Assembly (NCBI GenBank): GCA_028279995.1
Contig: JANQMQ010000514.1
Span: forward strand, 1 to 8,425
Length of the DNA: 8,425 nucleotides
Direction of reading: 5' to 3'
Origin: Candidatus Phaeomarinibacter sp.
Lineage (GTDB): Bacteria > Pseudomonadota > Alphaproteobacteria > CGMCC-115125
The position numbers were made by a program, and so were the translations under genes. Positions 1-6,361 of the stretch are shown here, in pieces; within the stretch, counting starts at the first letter, position 1, and each line of letters starts with the position of its first letter. The notes below the pieces were generated by a model. The model saw only the letters and a list, made by a program, of their open reading frames with translations. It ran no database searches and was not told where the DNA came from.

Positions 1-506
1 GGGCGGGGACCGGCCGTCTGGCGCAGGAAGTGGTGACGGAACTGGCGCCTTCGGGCGTGCGCTATCTGGGCCTCGATCTTTCGCCGGTGATGGTCAATCT
101 CGCGACCAACGGGCTGCGCTCTTGCCCAAACGCCTTTGCCGTCGTCGGGGATGTCCGCGCACCGCTGCCTTTGCGGGACGGGTGCGTGTCCCATGTGTTT
201 GCTGCCTATGTGCTGGACATTTTCTCGGAAGACGAAATCCGCGGTGTCTATGAGGAAGTGCGCCGGGTGCTCAAGCCGGGCGGGCTGTTCGGCGCGGTCA
301 GCCTCACGGGCGGCTACACACCACTGTCGCGCCTGACGGCGAGCCTTTGGTCCGCCGTGCACCGGATGCGACCGCAGGCCGTCGGAGGCTGCCGGCCGCT
401 GGAGCTTCTGGCCTGCGTGCCCGACGGGTTCGAGATCGCCCATGCCTGCAAGAAAGTGGCAGGCGGCATTCCCTCCGAAGTGATCGTCAGCAGGAAGCCA
501 TTTTAG
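1..506 (+). CDS. Class I SAM-dependent methyltransferase (3' part)
   Basis: This gene enters from the left edge; reading begins at base 3 and stays open to the TAG at 504-506. The first visible residues, AGTGRLA, are the end of the glycine-rich SAM-binding motif I, so only the N-terminal cap and first strand are missing. LGLDLSPVMV follows as the second strand with its acidic ribose-binding Asp. VGDVRAPLPL precedes motif II around AAYVLDIFSE, and RRVLKPGGLFGAVSL is the classic motif III strand. This order fits the Methyltransf_11/25 (UbiE/COQ5-like) fold, which transfers methyl from SAM to a small molecule, lipid or quinone. The C-terminal part carries no substrate signature I recognise, so the substrate is unknown. 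A methionine/valine codon near base 30 is not the real start because the motif I coding sequence lies upstream of it. It converges on the UPF0016 gene with a 38-nt gap and no clear terminator. Confidence 0.85.
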   Translation, partial: AGTGRLAQEVVTELAPSGVRYLGLDLSPVMVNLATNGLRSCPNAFAVVGDVRAPLPLRDGCVSHVFAAYVLDIFSEDEIRGVYEEVRRVLKPGGLFGAVSLTGGYTPLSRLTASLWSAVHRMRPQAVGGCRPLELLACVPDGFEIAHACKKVAGGIPSEVIVSRKPF

Positions 507-544
507 TTTCCGTTTTCCCGGACGTGCTCGCGATCACTCTCGCT

Positions 545-826
545 TCAACCCCTGAAGTAAGAAAAGACCGTCCAGCAGCCGATGAGAATGAACGCGATGC
601 CTGCAAGTAGCTGGACGGGAATCTGATCCACAAATCTGGCGGCGTTGGCGCCAAGCAGAACAGCGATACCTGTTGATGCCGTGAGCGCCAGTGATGCTGC
701 TGCAAAGACCAGCCAGGGGTTGAGGTCCTCATCGGTGGCGAACAGGAGGGAAGCAATCTGCGTCTTGTCCCCAAGTTCCGCCAGAAAGACGGTAATGAAG
801 ACTGTCAGGAGGGCATAAAGGGTCAT
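545..826 (-). CDS. UPF0016/GDT1 (TMEM165-like) family membrane protein, single-repeat form
   Basis: A 93-residue, almost wholly hydrophobic protein. Residues 17-22 read ELGDKT, the family's cation-binding E-x-G-D-[KR]-[TS] motif, placed in the first transmembrane segment (about 2-28). Two further segments lie near 37-60 and 68-90. Eukaryotic and many bacterial relatives carry two such repeats; this one carries one, so by analogy it should work as a dimer. Characterised relatives transport Mn2+ and/or Ca2+ out of the cytoplasm, often in exchange for protons; manganese export is the likeliest role here, by inference. The frame stays open to an ATG at 862, but the start at 826 is preferred: GGAG lies 6 nt before it, the hydrophobic helix begins at once, and the extra 12 residues (IRSQTPLPEP...) are not family-like. 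No partner repeat gene is adjacent. Function is inferred from the family only. Confidence 0.85.
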   Translation of the reverse strand: MTLYALLTVFITVFLAELGDKTQIASLLFATDEDLNPWLVFAAASLALTASTGIAVLLGANAARFVDQIPVQLLAGIAFILIGCWTVFSYFRG

Positions 827-852
827 GGATGGCTCCGGCAATGGTGTCTGCG

Positions 853-878
853 ATCTTATCAACCGGCAGGCTTATCAA
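853..878 (-). promoter_or_regulatory. Candidate promoter of the UPF0016 gene, built on a TTGATAAG direct repeat
   Basis: Reading the minus strand, TTGATAAG occurs twice (878-871 and 862-855), 16 bp from start to start. The first copy can act as a -35 (TTGATA). The second overlaps a GATAAGAT -10 that resembles the alphaproteobacterial GCTANAWC, with an 11-nt spacer. A transcript would start near 845, giving a leader of about 20 nt that includes the GGAG ribosome site. The repeat could instead be a binding site for a metal-responsive regulator. Confidence 0.3.
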
Positions 879-994
879 TGTCGAGAGCAGGCAGGCGATC
901 GATGGCCGGGGAGGCAATCCCAGTGTTCCCCTTGGTCAAGTTGCATCCAAACGCCGGACAAATGCGGAGCCGGAGAGGGCGCAATTGCTCCTCG

Positions 995-1023
995 TTGACG
1001 GGCCTGTGTGGCCTAGCTAAACC
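995..1023 (+). promoter_or_regulatory. Housekeeping promoter of the valine-catabolism operon
   Basis: TTGACGG (995-1001) is separated by 14 nt from GCTAAACC (1016-1023). This matches the Caulobacter-type housekeeping consensus TTGACGS-N10-14-GCTANAWC at all seven -35 positions and at seven of eight -10 positions. Transcription would start near 1030, about 40 nt ahead of the dehydrogenase ATG. A perfect 8-bp palindrome, GCAATTGC (981-988), sits just upstream of the -35. Confidence 0.65.
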
Positions 1024-1068
1024 CCTTATCCAAGCAAACAAAAACGATGACAGGGAGCGCGGCGGCAG

Positions 1069-2208
1069 ATGGATTTTGCCCTCACGGAAGATCAGCGGGC
1101 CTTCTTCGACACGGCCCAGGATTTCGCGGCCAATGAACTCGCGCCCCACGCCGCCGAGTGGGATGCGAACGCCATCTTTCCCGTCGACACCATGCGCAAG
1201 GCAGCCGCACTTGGCTTTGCAGGCATCTATGTCCGCGAGGATGTGGGTGGCAGTGCGCTGACGCGGCTTGATGCGGCGCTGATCTTTGAGGCGCTCTCGG
1301 AGGGGTGCACCTCAACCGCGGCCTATATCTCGATCCACAACATGGCGTCGTGGATGATTGACACATTCGGCAATGAAGACCAGCGCCAGACGTGGTTGCC
1401 CAAACTCACAACCATGGAGCTGATTGCAAGCTATTGCCTTACCGAACCAAGCGCCGGGTCGGATGCCGCCTCGCTCAAGACGAAGGCCGTGCGCGATGGG
1501 GATCACTATGTCCTCAACGGCGCAAAGGCATTCATTTCCGGGTCGGGTACATCGGACGTCTATGTCTGCATGGTGCGCACGGGTGACGAAGGCGCGGGCG
1601 GTGTCTCCTGCATTGTGGTCGAGAAGGGCACGCCGGGTCTTTCTTTCGGTGCCAACGAAAAGAAGATGGGCTGGAACTCGCAGCCGACGGCAGCAGTCAT
1701 CTTCGAGGACTGCCGCGTGCCGGTGGACAACCTCATCGGTGAGGAAGGCGATGGCTTCAAGATCGCCATGAAGGGACTCGACGGCGGCCGCCTCAATATC
1801 GGGGCGTGCTCCATTGGCACGGCGCAGGTCGCGCTTGATACGGCCATGGCCTATGCCAAGGACCGGCAGCAGTTCGGCAAGGCGATTTCGACCTTCCAGG
1901 CTACGCAGTTCAAGCTGGCGGACATGGCGACGGAACTGGAAGCGGCGCGTCTGCTATTGCGTCAGGCGGCGACCAAACTCGACAAGAAGGAGCCCGATGC
2001 TACGCAGCACTGCGCCATGGCCAAGCGGCTGGCGACGGATACCGGCTTTGAGGTGGTCAACCAGGCGCTGCAGATCCATGGCGGCTATGGCTATCTGAAG
2101 GACTATCCGCTGGAGCGCCATCTGCGGGACGTGCGTGTGCATCAGATCCTTGAAGGGACCAACGAAATCATGCGCGTCATCATCTCGCGCGAAATGCTGA
2201 ACCGGTAA
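1069..2208 (+). CDS. Isobutyryl-CoA dehydrogenase (ACAD8-like acyl-CoA dehydrogenase)
   Basis: This 379-residue FAD enzyme is full length for its family and oxidises isobutyryl-CoA to methacrylyl-CoA in valine breakdown, passing electrons to ETF. The N-terminal helical domain begins [10 protein letters not shown]. The first family signature is [11 protein letters not shown] (122-132). The second is [20 protein letters not shown] (335-354), followed by LEGTNEIMR (361-369), in which E362 is the expected catalytic base. Residues 86-105, [13 protein letters not shown] and on, closely resemble human ACAD8, which favours isobutyryl-CoA over other short acyl-CoAs. The two genes behind it act later in the same pathway and support this. 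The ATG follows GGGAG with an 11-nt spacer and a strong promoter just upstream. It is the first gene of the operon, and its TAA is 9 nt before the next start. A broader branched or short-chain specificity is possible. Confidence 0.92.
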   Translation: MDFALTEDQRAFFDTAQDFAANELAPHAAEWDANAIFPVDTMRKAAALGFAGIYVREDVGGSALTRLDAALIFEALSEGCTSTAAYISIHNMASWMIDTFGNEDQRQTWLPKLTTMELIASYCLTEPSAGSDAASLKTKAVRDGDHYVLNGAKAFISGSGTSDVYVCMVRTGDEGAGGVSCIVVEKGTPGLSFGANEKKMGWNSQPTAAVIFEDCRVPVDNLIGEEGDGFKIAMKGLDGGRLNIGACSIGTAQVALDTAMAYAKDRQQFGKAISTFQATQFKLADMATELEAARLLLRQAATKLDKKEPDATQHCAMAKRLATDTGFEVVNQALQIHGGYGYLKDYPLERHLRDVRVHQILEGTNEIMRVIISREMLNR

Positions 2209-2217
2209 GACCCATTC

Positions 2218-3258
2218 ATGTCAGAACCAGAAATTCTCTTTGAGGTGAAGGGCGCGGCAGGCGTCATCACCTTGAACCGCCCCAAGGCGCTCAACGCCTT
2301 CACCCTCAACATGATGCACGCGCTGCATCCGCAGCTCATTGCATGGGCCGACGATCCACGCATCGAGCGGATTATCGTCAAGGCGGCCGGTGATCGCGCA
2401 TTCTGCGCCGGCGGCGATATCCGGGCACTGTATGATTGGGGCACGTCGGATGATCCGATGGCGGTTGATTTCTACAATCAGGAATACAAGCTCAACACCT
2501 TTATCAAGGAATACCCAAAGCCGTACATCGCCTTCATGGACGGCATCACCATGGGTGGTGGTGTCGGTCTTTCCGTACACGGATCACATCGTGTGGCGAC
2601 GGAAAAAACGACATTCGCCATGCCGGAAACGGGCATTGGTCTCTTTCCGGATGTGGGCGGAACCTACTTCCTGCCGCGCACGCCAGGCCTGACCGGCATG
2701 TGGCTGTCCTTGACCGGCGCTCGGTTGAAGGCGGCGGACGCGCTTTATGCCGGCATTGCCACACATTATGTGCCCTCGGCTGATCTGGATGAACTCGAGG
2801 CAGAACTGTGCGCCCCGGGCATCGATGTTCGCGCTGCGATGACCATCCACGGCTCACAACCTGATAGCGGCACGCTCGCGGGTCTTCAGGACGATATCTC
2901 CAGGCTCTTCAGCGGGGAAAGCGTTGAGGCCATTCTGGCTGACCTTGATGCGGACGGCGGTGAATGGGCGCAGGCGCAGGCTGCCACCATCCGGACCAAG
3001 TCACCGACCAGTCTCAAGGTCGCTTACCGCCAGATGGTCGACGGCGCCAAGGCTGACTTCCGCGAGTGCATGACCATCGAGTACCGCATCGTGTCACGGA
3101 TCATGAAGCAGCCGGACTTCTATGAGGGCGTGCGCGCCGCCATCATCGACAAGGACAACGCGCCGAAATGGCAGCCGGACACGCTTGAAGCGGTGACCGC
3201 TGACGACATCAACAGGATCTTTGCCCCGGCTGAGGGCGGCGATATTGAGCTTGGCTGA
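2218..3258 (+). CDS. 3-hydroxyisobutyryl-CoA hydrolase (HIBCH-type, crotonase fold)
   Basis: The product (346 residues) belongs to the crotonase superfamily but has the extra length and motifs of HIBCH, which hydrolyses 3-hydroxyisobutyryl-CoA to free 3-hydroxyisobutyrate. FCAGGDIRALYDWG (62-75) and MGGGVGLS (112-119) form the CoA-thioester oxyanion-hole region. MPETGIGLFPDVGGTYFLPR (135-154) is the HIBCH hallmark, with E137 and D145 at the expected active-site positions. The C-terminal FYEGVRAAIIDKDNAPKWQP (301-320) is also typical of hydrolases rather than hydratases. It follows the dehydrogenase by 9 nt with only a weak ribosome site, so translational coupling is likely. Many databases label such proteins simply enoyl-CoA hydratase; the motifs and neighbours argue against hydratase activity. 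Confidence 0.92.
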   Translation: MSEPEILFEVKGAAGVITLNRPKALNAFTLNMMHALHPQLIAWADDPRIERIIVKAAGDRAFCAGGDIRALYDWGTSDDPMAVDFYNQEYKLNTFIKEYPKPYIAFMDGITMGGGVGLSVHGSHRVATEKTTFAMPETGIGLFPDVGGTYFLPRTPGLTGMWLSLTGARLKAADALYAGIATHYVPSADLDELEAELCAPGIDVRAAMTIHGSQPDSGTLAGLQDDISRLFSGESVEAILADLDADGGEWAQAQAATIRTKSPTSLKVAYRQMVDGAKADFRECMTIEYRIVSRIMKQPDFYEGVRAAIIDKDNAPKWQPDTLEAVTADDINRIFAPAEGGDIELG

Positions 3259-3278
3259 GACCGGGCAGGGAGACAACC

Positions 3279-4169
3279 ATGACAACCATCGGATTCATCG
3301 GGCTTGGCAATATGGGCGGTCCCATGGCGCGCAACCTGCTCAAGGCCGGACACGCCGTCACCGTGTTTGATCTCAGTGAGGGTGCCGTCGCCGGTCTGAA
3401 GGATGCGGGTGCATCGGTTGCTGCCAGCGCAGGCGAGGCCGCGTCAGGCGTTGATGTTGTCGTATCCATGCTCCCGGCTGGCCGTCATGTGGAGGCGGTC
3501 TATGGCGGCAGTGATGGCGTCATTGCGCGAGCGGATAAAGGCACGCTGCTTATCGACAGCTCCACCATCGACGTGGCGACGGCCCGCAAGGTTGCAGCGC
3601 AGGCCACGGATAGCGGACTGGCCATGGTCGACGCGCCGGTATCCGGGGGCGTTGGTGGCGCGGAAGGCGGTACACTGACCTTCATGGTTGGTGGGGAAAC
3701 GGACGCTTTTGACCGGGCAAAGCCGATACTTGAAAACATGGGTAAGAATATCTTTCACGCCGGCGGCGCCGGGAACGGTCAGGCAGCCAAGATCTGCAAC
3801 AACATGCTGCTAGGCATTTCCATGATCGGCACGGCGGAGGCCTTCAACCTCGCTGACAAGCTTGGCCTCGACGCTCAGACCTTCTTCGACATTTCGTCCA
3901 CGGCGTCCGGTCAGTGCTGGTCCATGACGAGCTATTGCCCCGCAGAAGGGCCCGTGCCCACATCACCGGCAAACAACGACTACAAGCCGGGCTTTGCGGC
4001 GGGAATGATGCTCAAGGATTTGCGTCTCGCTCAGGAAGCCGCTGCCCAGTCTCAGGCGCCTACGCCGCTTGGCAGCGAAGCAGCCTCGCTGTACGGACTG
4101 ATGGAAGCGGCGGGCAAGGATGGCCTGGATTTTTCAGGTATCATCAAGATGCTGCGCGGGGATCTGTAA
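3279..4169 (+). CDS. mmsB: 3-hydroxyisobutyrate dehydrogenase
   Basis: A 296-residue NAD-dependent enzyme of the beta-hydroxyacid dehydrogenase family that oxidises 3-hydroxyisobutyrate to methylmalonate semialdehyde. IGFIGLGNMGGPMARNLL (4-21) is the N-terminal Rossmann signature. Residues 118-124, DAPVSGG, form the substrate-binding loop. In GNGQAAKICNN (165-175), K171 is the catalytic lysine and N175 the conserved neighbour. The C-terminal helical domain includes KDLRLAQEAA and fits family length. The ATG is 20 nt after the hydrolase stop and has an excellent AGGGAG ribosome site 6 nt upstream, so it is the third and last gene of the operon. The next step, methylmalonate-semialdehyde dehydrogenase (mmsA), is not in this window. 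Close paralogues such as tartronate semialdehyde reductase are possible in isolation, but the operon makes the valine role much more likely. Confidence 0.93.
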   Translation: MTTIGFIGLGNMGGPMARNLLKAGHAVTVFDLSEGAVAGLKDAGASVAASAGEAASGVDVVVSMLPAGRHVEAVYGGSDGVIARADKGTLLIDSSTIDVATARKVAAQATDSGLAMVDAPVSGGVGGAEGGTLTFMVGGETDAFDRAKPILENMGKNIFHAGGAGNGQAAKICNNMLLGISMIGTAEAFNLADKLGLDAQTFFDISSTASGQCWSMTSYCPAEGPVPTSPANNDYKPGFAAGMMLKDLRLAQEAAAQSQAPTPLGSEAASLYGLMEAAGKDGLDFSGIIKMLRGDL

Positions 4170-4207
4170 CGCTGGATTTCGCTCTCTCTTTGCGAGTGCC
4201 CAAACCT

Positions 4208-4246
4208 TTGTTCACGTTTTACGGGTAAATCTTCCTCTGATAATGC
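4208..4246 (+). promoter_or_regulatory. Candidate promoter region of the globin gene (two overlapping solutions)
   Basis: Two alphaproteobacterial-style promoters can be drawn. One pairs TTTACGG (4218-4224, six of seven to TTGACGS) with GATAATGC (4239-4246) over 14 nt, but it leaves a leader of only about 10 nt. The other uses GGTAAATC (4224-4231, seven of eight to GCTANAWC) with a poorer TTGTTC -35 (4208-4213), giving a more normal leader. Either way the globin has its own promoter and is not simply read from the valine operon. Confidence 0.4.
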
Positions 4247-4261
4247 TATTGGGGGGACGTC

Positions 4262-4693
4262 ATGACGCCTGAACAAATTGAACTCATTCAACGCAGCTTC
4301 GCGAAGGTCGTACCGATTGCCAGCGAGGCTGCCGACCTTTTCTATGCGCGCCTTTTTGAAATCGCGCCGGACGTCCGGTCGATGTTCAAGAGCGACATGA
4401 AAAACCAGGGTCGCATGCTCATGTCCATGCTTGCCTCGGTTGTTGCGGGCCTTAACGATCTGGAAAGCATACTTCCGACCGCTGAGTCTCTTGCCATCCG
4501 TCATCGTGACTATGGCGTTGTGCCGGAACAGTACGAACTTGTCGGCACCGCACTGCTCTGGACGCTGGAGCAGGGCATTGGAGACGACTTTACACCTGAC
4601 GTGCGGGCCGCATGGGAAGAAGCCTACAGTACGCTGGCCGAGGCCATGATTTCTGCCGCTGAGCGTCAGGTCATTTCCGCAGCGGCTGAGTAA
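4262..4693 (+). CDS. Single-domain bacterial globin (flavohaemoglobin-like heme domain)
   Basis: This 143-residue protein is a complete globin with no reductase or signalling domain attached. Compared with Vitreoscilla haemoglobin and Hmp, LAIRHRDYGV holds the proximal heme-ligand His (F8) at H81. The matching residues are Y28 (B10), F42 (CD1) and probably Q49 (E7), the Tyr/Gln pair typical of this lineage. Y91 matches VHb Tyr95, which hydrogen-bonds the proximal His. The third member of that set, VHb Glu137, falls on A133, with a glutamate one residue later at E134; a gapless alignment from F8 supports this. The start has GGGGGGA close upstream and a 92-nt gap separates it from mmsB. Likely roles are oxygen or nitric oxide binding or redox sensing; nothing nearby fixes which. 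Such proteins are sometimes labelled hemin receptor, which is unsupported here. Confidence 0.87.
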   Translation: MTPEQIELIQRSFAKVVPIASEAADLFYARLFEIAPDVRSMFKSDMKNQGRMLMSMLASVVAGLNDLESILPTAESLAIRHRDYGVVPEQYELVGTALLWTLEQGIGDDFTPDVRAAWEEAYSTLAEAMISAAERQVISAAAE

Positions 4694-4697
4694 CTCG

Positions 4698-4709
4698 TTA
4701 AAATTTTAA
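4698..4709. promoter_or_regulatory. Perfect AT-only palindrome in the globin-ldtR gap
   Basis: TTAAAATTTTAA is a perfect 12-bp palindrome starting 5 nt after the globin stop and standing out in GC-rich surroundings. It holds two TTAA blocks 4 nt apart, not the 7 nt expected of a CtrA site. It could be a regulator site, an upstream AT-rich promoter element or part of transcript 3'-end processing; no T-tract hairpin is formed. Confidence 0.25.
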
Positions 4710-4758
4710 ATGTATTGCATGACGGGTTTCGCGTTCCATTAAGACGCCATCGGTAAAG

Positions 4759-4782
4759 TTGCTCGTGTGTTCGAGATAAATC
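4759..4782 (+). promoter_or_regulatory. Candidate promoter of the LdtR-type regulator
   Basis: GATAAATC (4775-4782) matches the alphaproteobacterial -10 consensus GCTANAWC at seven of eight positions. The best -35 is TTGCTCG (4759-4765), a weak match with a 9-nt spacer, one short of the usual range. A weak -35 would suit a regulated promoter. Transcription would start near 4789, inside the inverted repeat that follows. Confidence 0.35.
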
Positions 4783-4799
4783 CTTCCAGAACAGGAAGG
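4782..4799. promoter_or_regulatory. Inverted repeat at the predicted ldtR transcription start, possible autoregulatory operator
   Basis: CCTTCC (4782-4787) and GGAAGG (4794-4799) form a perfect 6-bp inverted repeat with a 6-nt centre. It overlaps the predicted transcription start and ends 30 nt before the ATG. MarR proteins commonly bind such palindromes in their own promoters. As RNA it would also form a short hairpin in the leader. Confidence 0.35.
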
Positions 4800-4829
4800 T
4801 AGCGTGTCGAAGAAACCGGGAGTTTACGT

Positions 4830-5342
4830 ATGAGTATGAACGCGGCACTGGCTGTCGAAGAGACTGCCGAAACGGATGTGTCTGCCCTCAAGGCCCACTA
4901 TCTGGAAACCCTTACCTTTGTCGAGCGGCTGCATCGCTGCCTGCTCGACGTGATCAAGGATGAGCTTGATCGTATCGGCTGTGACGAAATCAACAGTGTG
5001 CAGGCGCTGCTGCTGTTCAATATCGGCGATGCCGAGCTGACCGCCGGCGAGCTGCGCACGCGCGGTCACTATCTTGGTTCGAACGTATCCTACAATCTCA
5101 AGAAGCTGGTGGATACAGGCTACATCCATCACAAGCGCTCCGAGGCTGACCGCCGCTCTGTGCGGGTGAGCCTCACCGAGAAGGGCATGGAGATCAATGA
5201 GCTGGTTGATGAGCTCTACGAGCGTCATCTGCTGTCGCTCCAGCCGGTGGGTGAAGTCGGCCAGGATGATCTGTCATTGATCAACACGACGTTGCGCCGT
5301 CTTGAGCGCTTCTGGACCGACCAGATCCGCTACCGTCTGTAA
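4830..5342 (+). CDS. ldtR: MarR-family winged-helix regulator, LdtR type
   Basis: A 170-residue protein matching what I know of LdtR and its Rhizobiales orthologues. The N-terminal helix includes TFVERLHRCLLDVIKDELDR (29-48), the dimer-forming part of the MarR fold. INSVQALLLFNIG (54-66) and LTAGELRTRGHYLGSN (70-85) lead into the winged helix. Residues about 84-98 (SNVSYNLKKLVDTGY) form the likely recognition helix, and RSEADRRSVRVSLT (103-116) is the wing with its conserved Asp-Arg-Arg. In Ca. Liberibacter asiaticus, LdtR activates an L,D-transpeptidase gene and is sensitive to small ligands; this function is inferred for the present protein. The ATG has GGGAG 7 nt upstream; a second in-frame ATG lies at 4836. 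A YcbB-like L,D-transpeptidase starts 1.1 kb downstream, in keeping with the assignment. Cys37 and Cys51 are present, but a redox role is speculation. Confidence 0.85.
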   Translation: MSMNAALAVEETAETDVSALKAHYLETLTFVERLHRCLLDVIKDELDRIGCDEINSVQALLLFNIGDAELTAGELRTRGHYLGSNVSYNLKKLVDTGYIHHKRSEADRRSVRVSLTEKGMEINELVDELYERHLLSLQPVGEVGQDDLSLINTTLRRLERFWTDQIRYRL

Positions 5343-5349
5343 TATGCGC

Positions 5350-5383
5350 TTCCCCTGCTGCTACTTCCGGGGCGGCAGGGGAA
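5350..5383. terminator. Shared hairpin between convergent ldtR and DUF1295 genes
   Basis: TTCCCCTGC (5350-5358) and GCAGGGGAA (5375-5383) are perfect 9-bp arms around a 16-nt loop. The hairpin begins 8 nt after the ldtR stop, and its right arm covers the last codons of the oppositely oriented DUF1295 gene. It can fold in transcripts from either side, which fits a bidirectional terminator or 3'-end stabiliser. No T-run follows on either strand, so intrinsic termination is not certain. Confidence 0.5.
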
Positions 5384-6140
5384 CAAACGCGCTGGTCCGG
5401 GCGACATAGGCGTCATAGTCAGACTTCGACTGCCGCAAGCCCTTTTCCAGCATCACCACACCGGAAACCCTCAATATCAGCCATGTCATCAGGATCGGTC
5501 CGACAACCGTCCAGAGATTTGCCATGTCTGACACGGCGATGAGGAACAGACCCCACCAGATCAGCGTATTGCCGAAATAGTTGGGATGTCGGGACCACGC
5601 CCATAGTCCCTGATCCATGACCTTGCCAGCATTGGTCTTGTCCCGCCTGAACGCGGCAAGCTGACTGTCAGAGATGGATTCGATCATGAAGCCTGCGGTG
5701 AACAGCAAAACGCCCAGTGCATCAATCCACCCAAGTGGCGCCTCGGCATTCGTGATACCGAAGATCACGGGAACTCCGACAATGACAATGAGAGACCCCT
5801 GAAGGCCGAACACCACATAGATGCTCTGCCAGGCAAAATGCGGGCGGTTGCGGCGCATGGCCTGATACCGCTTGTCTTCATGGGGTTCGCCCAACCACCG
5901 AGCCAAGAGATAGGTTCCAAGCCGCAAGGCCCAGAGCGTTGTGAACCCCAGTAGCAACAGGCTGCGCGGATGCGGGTTGTCTACGGCGAGGTAGGTGGTC
6001 CAGGCAACAACCCCGAAACCGATGGGCCAGAATGCATCAACAAAACTCACGTCCTTAAGGCGCAGGCTCAGCAGCCATAGGCAGACCACGATGACGCCGA
6101 CGACAAACAGGTTCAGGCCGATGAGGGAAAACGCGGTCAA
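5361..6140 (-). CDS. DUF1295 / steroid 5-alpha-reductase-like integral membrane protein
   Basis: A 259-residue multi-pass membrane protein of the DUF1295 family, related in its C-terminal part to 5-alpha-reductases and isoprenylcysteine methyltransferases. The N-terminus is a long hydrophobic helix followed by LSLRLKDVSFVDAFWPIGFG. Near residues 176-190 is GLWAWSRHPNYFG, the family's cofactor-site motif, and the protein ends with the typical DYDAYVARTSAFVPLPPR. Relatives are thought to reduce or modify lipids or steroids using NADPH, but most, including this one, have no proven substrate. The frame is open to a TTG at 6251; I chose the TTG at 6140 because AAAAGGG lies 7 nt ahead of it, the resulting length suits the family, the extra 37 residues are not membrane-like, and a good promoter lies within that extension. 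It is divergent from the L,D-transpeptidase and converges on ldtR. Confidence 0.85.
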   Translation of the reverse strand: MTAFSLIGLNLFVVGVIVVCLWLLSLRLKDVSFVDAFWPIGFGVVAWTTYLAVDNPHPRSLLLLGFTTLWALRLGTYLLARWLGEPHEDKRYQAMRRNRPHFAWQSIYVVFGLQGSLIVIVGVPVIFGITNAEAPLGWIDALGVLLFTAGFMIESISDSQLAAFRRDKTNAGKVMDQGLWAWSRHPNYFGNTLIWWGLFLIAVSDMANLWTVVGPILMTWLILRVSGVVMLEKGLRQSKSDYDAYVARTSAFVPLPPRK

Positions 6141-6211
6141 AAAACTGCCCTTTTGGAGAAGAGGACTGCACGGGACACTCAGCACCTCGATGCAGGAAGG
6201 ATGCCCGGTCC

Positions 6212-6238
6212 AATTTAGGCCACCCGCACCGACGACAA
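6212..6238 (-). promoter_or_regulatory. Promoter of the DUF1295 gene
   Basis: On the minus strand TTGTCGT (6238-6232) is followed after 12 nt by CCTAAATT (6219-6212), close to the alphaproteobacterial consensus TTGACGS-N10-14-GCTANAWC. Transcription would start near 6205, giving a leader of about 65 nt before the TTG at 6140. The position argues against translation from the upstream TTG at 6251. Confidence 0.5.
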
Positions 6239-6305
6239 ACAAGGTTAACAAACTATTACTTGGCGGCCATGGGGAAAGGGCGATAGGTTTTTGTGGTGGT
6301 TTTCG

Positions 6306-6321
6306 GCGCTTGGGGAAGCGC
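6306..6321 (+). other. Perfect stem-loop upstream of the L,D-transpeptidase
   Basis: GCGCTT (6306-6311), a GGGG loop and AAGCGC (6316-6321) make a perfect 6-bp GC-rich hairpin. If transcription starts further upstream it would lie in the leader RNA; as DNA it could be a protein site. No T-run follows, so it is not a standard terminator. Confidence 0.4.
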
Positions 6322-6361
6322 GGCCACGTTTCCGCGGGGAGGACGTTTTCAGGCGCGCATA

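Noticed and set aside
827..960. yybP-ykoY manganese riboswitch ahead of the UPF0016 gene
   Set aside because: The conserved riboswitch core was not seen; only a 5-bp GGGGA/TCCCC pairing is present, and the likely leader is too short.
859..1261. Short open frames on both strands between UPF0016 and the dehydrogenase
   Set aside because: They lack ribosome sites and recognisable sequence and overlap the promoter or the dehydrogenase in another frame; GC-rich DNA gives many such frames.
4170..4200. Terminator after mmsB (TCGC...GCGA)
   Set aside because: Only a 4-bp stem with an 8-nt loop and no T-run.
4698..4709. CtrA binding site (TTAA-N7-TTAA)
   Set aside because: The two TTAA blocks are 4 nt apart, not 7.
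6141..6240. tRNA-like or 4.5S RNA-like stretch (GGTCCAATTT resembling a T-arm; GCAGGAAGGATGC resembling the SRP loop)
   Set aside because: No acceptor, anticodon or T-stem pairing could be built, and the conserved SRP core is absent. The region instead holds the DUF1295 promoter and leader.
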